Of a stretch of DNA of 16,966 bases, positions 13,128 to 16,966 are shown in pieces. The notes beneath the pieces are model-generated. The model saw only the letters and a list, made by a program, of their open reading frames with translations. It had not been told where the DNA came from and searched no databases. Where the stretch lies: the NCBI GenBank assembly GCA_002751075.1, contig NAOQ01000423.1, positions 1 through 16,966 of the forward strand. The letters run 5' to 3'. The DNA is from Ichthyophonus hoferi. Taxonomy: Eukaryota > Opisthokonta > Ichthyosporea > Ichthyophonida > Ichthyophonidae. Within the stretch, counting starts at the first letter, position 1; every line of letters begins with the position of its first letter. The translations under genes and the position numbers were made by a program.

Positions 13128-16100
13128 CTACCAATCAAATTCTGGCTCGACATGCATGGCCCATAAGAATTTGGCCCGCAGAGTCTTATTAAAGATCTTC
13201 TCAACAGGAAGGCCTACTTTCTTGCACCTGCATCAAGGGGAAAAATTAATATCTGTTTCTTAATAAAGCATGTTACAGGCTGGCAATGAATACGTGGTAC
13301 ATATCTAGCGGTATTGTGTGGGTTCCTATTAAGAGGAAAATTAATTTTAACTGTCGTATACAATCATTCAACTTGGTTATAATAAAATGTATATACAGCA
13401 CCATTCATTTCGGTTTTCTCATTAATAGCTCCAATAAAATGGTTCTTTAAGTTTTACTTAGTGCACATACATACACGCATATTACTGAATCAATATATAA
13501 CCTAATATAGTAATATTTAGGTGAATTGAAGTTTACACATCTACCTACGTGACATAAAACATATGATTGGATATAGACAGAGGGCCAATAGGAAATGGGT
13601 AGAAGTAAGTGTATATTTGTAGGTATATAAATAGACATACCAGGCAATAGTGATTCGAGGATCCATATAGTTGATCTTGGAGGTACCCAATGCAATGGTC
13701 TTATTCTCGTCCTGATGAAGTATGGCTGGTTAACACTTGTCCGTTATACCATTGTATAATTTTAAATCTACTAGATTTGACACTGTTTTCCCATTAGCTT
13801 TATATGAATAAACTATACTATAGTCAACATTAAATGAGAAAAAAGAGCCAATAAAAAACAAAAGACCTGATGAGAATGCACCACTCACCCTGTCGGTCTT
13901 GGCAATTTCCTTCTTTTTGATTCGCTCCTTCATGGCCTTCACTTTCTTATCTAACTTGGCTTCCTAATATGGAGAGCAAAACAGGTCAGATATGAGCTGG
14001 CCAATCAATCACTGCCATTTCGAGAAGCAATTTTTGTAAAAATAAGTCCTTAATACACTTCTTGCTAAAAAAAAATAAAAACAACCTTGTACCACACTAC
14101 AATAGATATATATGGATCAATAGATATATATATACATATATATATATATATAGATTCAAACATGCTGCTTGAGCTCGGTTGGTATGCCAACCTTACATGG
14201 ATAATCGAACCAAATTAAAGCAGTAACTCGTTTAGACAATAGGATGTATTCGAAAAATGTATTTGGGTTTTATTTAATATAAATTATAATTAGCTAGCTA
14301 ATCTAACTGGCTCTCTACTCCTAATATAATTTTCAATAGGAAGTTATCGCTACTTTTAGCCAATTATAGTAAAAATAAAGTTATAAATTCCTGGAGTGTA
14401 AAGATCAGGTCATAGGATAAGACAAGATACAGTAGGATATAGTAGGAGAGAATGGAGCAGGATAGGGTGACAGTACCGTTCCATCTTTGGCTGCCTTGGC
14501 TTTCTTCAGTTCTTCCTTTAAAGTTTTGTATTGTTCTTTCATCTCCTCAAGCTTTAATAAAGGAATAGGCATTTGAGGATTAAAATAACAGAAAGGATCC
14601 GTCCACAGTACGCATATAAATATATAGAATGGCTTTAATTGGATAAGAAGATATCACTACAATACATTGAGAGGCGGGTTAAACATAAACACGCATATGT
14701 ATATATATACTTAAATCTCTCCAATCATCTATGGCTATAATCACACACCCACATCCTATTCGCTCACCTGAGTAATCAATTTACCCATGGACACGTCATG
14801 GGTTTTAGGTACGGCCCGCTGGTGATTACATAGAACTGCCACACTCCTATTGGCACGATTATAAGCCAATAGCAGCTCAGCCTCTGTTACATAATGTATA
14901 TGATTGTAATAGAATTTTAGTGGACAGAGATGATAGGTTGGTAAGTTATTTATAATCATGGTTACATAATATTGTATTAATGGATTTATACTCTTATGTG
15001 CATGTTTTTACCGGATTATAATCGATATAGTCGGGTGGTATTTATACTTGCCAATAAACCAATAAAATTTAAATATTATGTGTGGTACGATAGCAAGGAC
15101 TTATCATAGGTCAATATTTGAAATATCGTACAAGAACCAGTGAAATGCAGGGAAAGCTCATGCCATATAGATTTATTACGTTTGCCATTCGATTTTAAGA
15201 ATCGCATATGATTGAATGACAAATATCTAACGGGTGCTTATCCTATCATTTCTTATATATAATTAGTCTTTAAAACGGGTCTGGAAGGATTAATATCCAA
15301 CTATGATTGGCTACTGTACTTCTAACACGACAAAGATAGGTGACTAGATAATATTAGGCGGACCTATTGATTGGTTAGGAAGTCCCCATGTAAAACTATC
15401 CAACAATACTGTGCAAATTTTAAGCTGAAAATTAAAACACCAATGAACAACTAGATATAACGAGGGGAGGGTGAGAGTGTATGTACGTGTGATGTAACAT
15501 GTATATCCTTTTATAGGCATAGTTAGATAGGAGATATATTAGGACATAGAGGAGAAAGGTTGATTGGTAAAATGCCATGTGATAAAATGTACTATAACCG
15601 TATATAGAGAAAATAAATAAGCTGGGCAACAATCAGAACAGACATACAGCATGATAACCTACCACTCATATTCTTAGGATTAACTAGATTCAGCTGTTCC
15701 TTCAATGTGATTGAAGCATTATATGTACGGAATACCTTAGCCGTCAGCCCCTCCATTAGGTTCTGAAGATACTTATTAAGGGCCGTCACCTATTGGATAA
15801 GAATAGCTTTAAATATCGGGAAAAATATGTGTATGCACAATAGTATGTATAATATATATAGGATTCAATACAATACAATGCACTGCAATGTAATACAATA
15901 CAATACAATATAATATAATATAGTATAATACAATAACACAATGCTCTTTGCTCTTTAACCCTACATAATATAGCACAGAGCCATACAAAATACAACAAGC
16001 CAACCCATACCACACCTCACAATACCTACCGACAGCCTATCAAACAACATATGTTCCTCCTCTTTCCCCTTCCTAAACAGCTTGACATTCTTATAGACCT

Positions 16101-16327
16101 GAGCTATGACTTGCACTTGGTTCTTATACTGAATGCTGTCTTTACCCAGAAAGTCAAAGGCCACCTGGTCGGGTTCTATAGCCTGTACATGCTCTACACG
16201 CAATGAACAGCAACCTACTGTGTCTGCTTCTTCGTCTGTATCCTGTAGGTGTATGTGCATAGGTAGGTAGATAGATAGGTAGGGAGGTAGGTAGGTAGGT
16301 ATGATAATATGCATGCATGCATGTATG

Positions 16328-16361
<34 letters not shown>

Positions 16362-16743
16362 TGTATGTATGTATAAGTGTATGTAAATATGCATATGTAA
16401 GTTTACGTATATCAACCAATTAGCCAATTATAGTCAATCTTCAATGAATCGCTAATTAGTTCCATAGCACCCAGAACATACCTATACACGTGTCTAATCC
16501 ACAATATCATACCACATTATATCCTACTATATCTTACTATATCCCACTATATCATACTCTACCATATTATGCACTACCATAGCCTAATATATCCTAATAT
16601 ATCTTACTAAATCATACTTTTTCATTCCCAACACGCAGTGCCAATTTGTCAATAAAGTACAGGGCTGTGGCACGTTGACGAATCACCGTCTCTTTCGACT
16701 TGAGATCTTCTGTATAACTGGCGCGAATCTTGCCAATCACATC
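13128..16743 (-). CDS. TOP1: DNA topoisomerase IB, C-terminal 300 residues (5' part outside window)
   Basis: The enzyme relaxes supercoils in the nucleus through a 3'-phosphotyrosyl DNA intermediate. Eight exons in gene order: 16618-16743, 16030-16242, 15663-15789, 14768-14883, 14477-14551, 13889-13963, 13641-13711 and 13128-13227, all GT-AG with consistent phases; total 903 nt, 300 residues plus TAG. All five catalytic residues of human TOP1 are present, numbered in this partial protein: Arg37 in LALRVGNEK, Lys76 in DFLGKDSI, Arg134 in KVFRTYNAS, His176 in LCNHQR and nucleophile Tyr259 in [11 protein letters not shown]. Spacings Lys-Arg (58) and Arg-His (42) equal the human values; His-Tyr is 83 versus 91, so the coiled-coil linker is about eight residues shorter. 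The linker is encoded largely by two in-phase 25-codon exons rich in Lys/Glu. The C-terminus EPEFDW replaces human ADEDYEF. The upstream core and N-terminal domains must lie beyond the right edge. Confidence 0.96.
13228..13640 (-). other. Last TOP1 intron (413 nt)
   Basis: Donor GTATGT, acceptor GATGCAG. It splits the Trp codon after ITIA in the C-terminal domain. CCAAT elements lie at 13431 and 13585. No nested feature is seen. Confidence 0.8.
13964..14476 (-). other. TOP1 intron between the two linker exons (513 nt)
   Basis: Donor GTACTG, acceptor ATATTAG. It contains AT-rich dinucleotide runs at 14104-14153, CCAAT elements at 14001 and 14360, and next to the donor (14400-14470) a degenerate 10-bp-spaced AGGATA/AGTAGGATA pattern like that at 16501-16620. 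A tRNA-like fragment at 14165-14215 was rejected. Confidence 0.75.
14104..14153. repeat. Interrupted (AT)n tract
   Basis: Two AT runs (GATATATATG and a longer TATATATACATATATATATA-type run) separated by GATCAATA, lying in a TOP1 intron. Confidence 0.85.
14884..15662 (-). other. Longest TOP1 intron (779 nt)
   Basis: Donor GTAGGT, acceptor TGTAACAG. It contains CCAAT at 15051, 15059 and 15440, three ATTGG elements near 15305, 15370 and 15562, and an 8-bp inverted repeat GTACGATA (15085-15092) / TATCGTAC (15124-15131) with a 31-nt loop. No nested gene is seen. Confidence 0.75.
15867..15935. repeat. Degenerate (AATAC)n pentanucleotide repeat
   Basis: A run of AATAC units with ATATA and GTAAT variants in the 240-nt TOP1 intron 15790-16029. 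Related GTAAT/ATATA-rich sequence occurs at 3059-3105 in a CoA-transferase intron. Confidence 0.85.
16259..16374. repeat. Compound tetranucleotide microsatellite (GTAG)n-(ATGC)n-(ATGT)n
   Basis: GTAG/ATAG units (16262-16300) pass into ATGC (about 16310-16322) and then a long ATGT run (16321-16374). In gene sense the array is CATA/CTAC-rich and lies directly upstream of the acceptor at 16243-16244, so it supplies the pyrimidine-containing tract of this TOP1 intron. It is likely to be length-polymorphic. Confidence 0.95.
16501..16617. repeat. 10-bp tandem repeat abutting a TOP1 splice donor
   Basis: About twelve units in exact 10-bp register, of the form ATCCTACTAT, ATCTTACTAT, ATCCCACTAT, ATCATACTCT. 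On the minus (gene) strand the units read GTAAGATATA, GTAGGATATA or GTATGATATA. The last unit contains the real donor GTATGAT of the exon ending at 16618. Confidence 0.85.
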
Positions 16744-16966
16744 CTATGCACAACATAGATAGATTTAATATTTAATATTTAAATCTATCCTAAGTTCCAA
16801 TCATGGCTATTCATTCTTTCTCCTTCCATTTCCAGTACTTTCATATCCTAGCCTACAGCATAATATTATACTACCCTATACTATATTATACTACCCTATA
16901 CTATATTATACTACCCTATACTATACTATATTATACTACCCTATAATATACTATATTATACCACCC
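16744..16966 (-). other. TOP1 intron, cut by the window edge
   Basis: The acceptor TGCATAG lies at the left end. Upstream of it are a TTTAATATTTAAAT A/T block, a CCAATCAT element at 16797 and the tandem repeat at the window end. No further coding exon is visible, so the next TOP1 exon lies outside. Confidence 0.8.
16871..16966. repeat. 20-25-bp tandem repeat (minisatellite)
   Basis: The unit CTACCCTATACTATATTATA occurs twice exactly (16871-16890, 16891-16910), then twice as 25-bp variants with an extra CTATA or AATAT pentamer (16911-16935, 16936-16960), and continues with CCACCC to the window edge. The full array length is unknown. Confidence 0.95.

Noticed and set aside
12994-13263. 89-codon plus-strand frame
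   Set aside because: It lies antisense to the TOP1 terminal exon and 3' UTR.
14165-14215. tRNA-like fragment
   Set aside because: A D-arm/A-box-like GAGCTCGGTTGGTA lies on the plus strand, but the B-box-like GGTTCGA lies on the minus strand, so the two cannot belong to one tRNA, and no acceptor stem forms.
15961-16419. 152-codon minus-strand frame as an independent gene
   Set aside because: Its middle is the genuine TOP1 exon 16030-16242; both ends are intron, including translated microsatellite ([12 protein letters not shown] repeats).

Overview
The window is AT-rich eukaryotic DNA with short, spliced, intron-dense genes (GT-AG introns of about 130-780 nt, one coding exon of only 41 nt). 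The gene content fits an invertebrate metazoan or close relative: TOP1 aligns in register with the animal enzyme, there is an ACH1-type acetate:succinate CoA-transferase, and part of a discoidin/F-type-lectin-like extracellular module has phase-1 boundaries. An early-branching animal such as a sponge would fit, but the species cannot be fixed from this sequence. All recognisable genes lie on the minus strand, so they read from right to left.

Layout from left to right: (1) 1-882, the inner part of a gene for a secreted or cell-surface galactose-binding-like (F5/8 type C / F-type lectin) protein. It runs off the left edge and has an in-frame stop in its leftmost exon. (2) 883-2700, AT-rich intergenic DNA without a recognisable gene. 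(3) 2703-2788, a decayed 86-bp tandem copy of the last codons of the next gene. (4) 2789-6488, a complete eight-exon gene for a 517-residue acetyl-CoA hydrolase / succinyl-CoA:acetate CoA-transferase with the expected catalytic Glu (E295). (5) 6489-12987, about 6.5 kb of gene-poor AT-rich DNA with hairpins, a CRE-like palindrome flanked by CCAAT boxes, and a few exon-like islands that I could not assign. (6) 13128-16743, the last eight coding exons of DNA topoisomerase IB (TOP1), 300 residues holding all five active-site residues (Arg, Lys, Arg, His, Tyr). Its 5' part lies beyond the right edge. (7) 16744-16966, TOP1 intron ending in a 20-25-bp tandem repeat.

The three genes have no evident functional link: one is extracellular recognition, one mitochondrial acetate/succinate metabolism, one nuclear DNA relaxation. 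I see no operon-like or defence-like system and no recognisable transposon, virus relic or RNA gene. The observations most worth following are the degenerate tandem copy of the CoA-transferase 3' end, the lectin-like reading frame that continues in homologous form beyond a TGA, the strong excess of CCAAT elements in nearly every intron, and a 10-bp intronic satellite whose units look like 5' splice sites.
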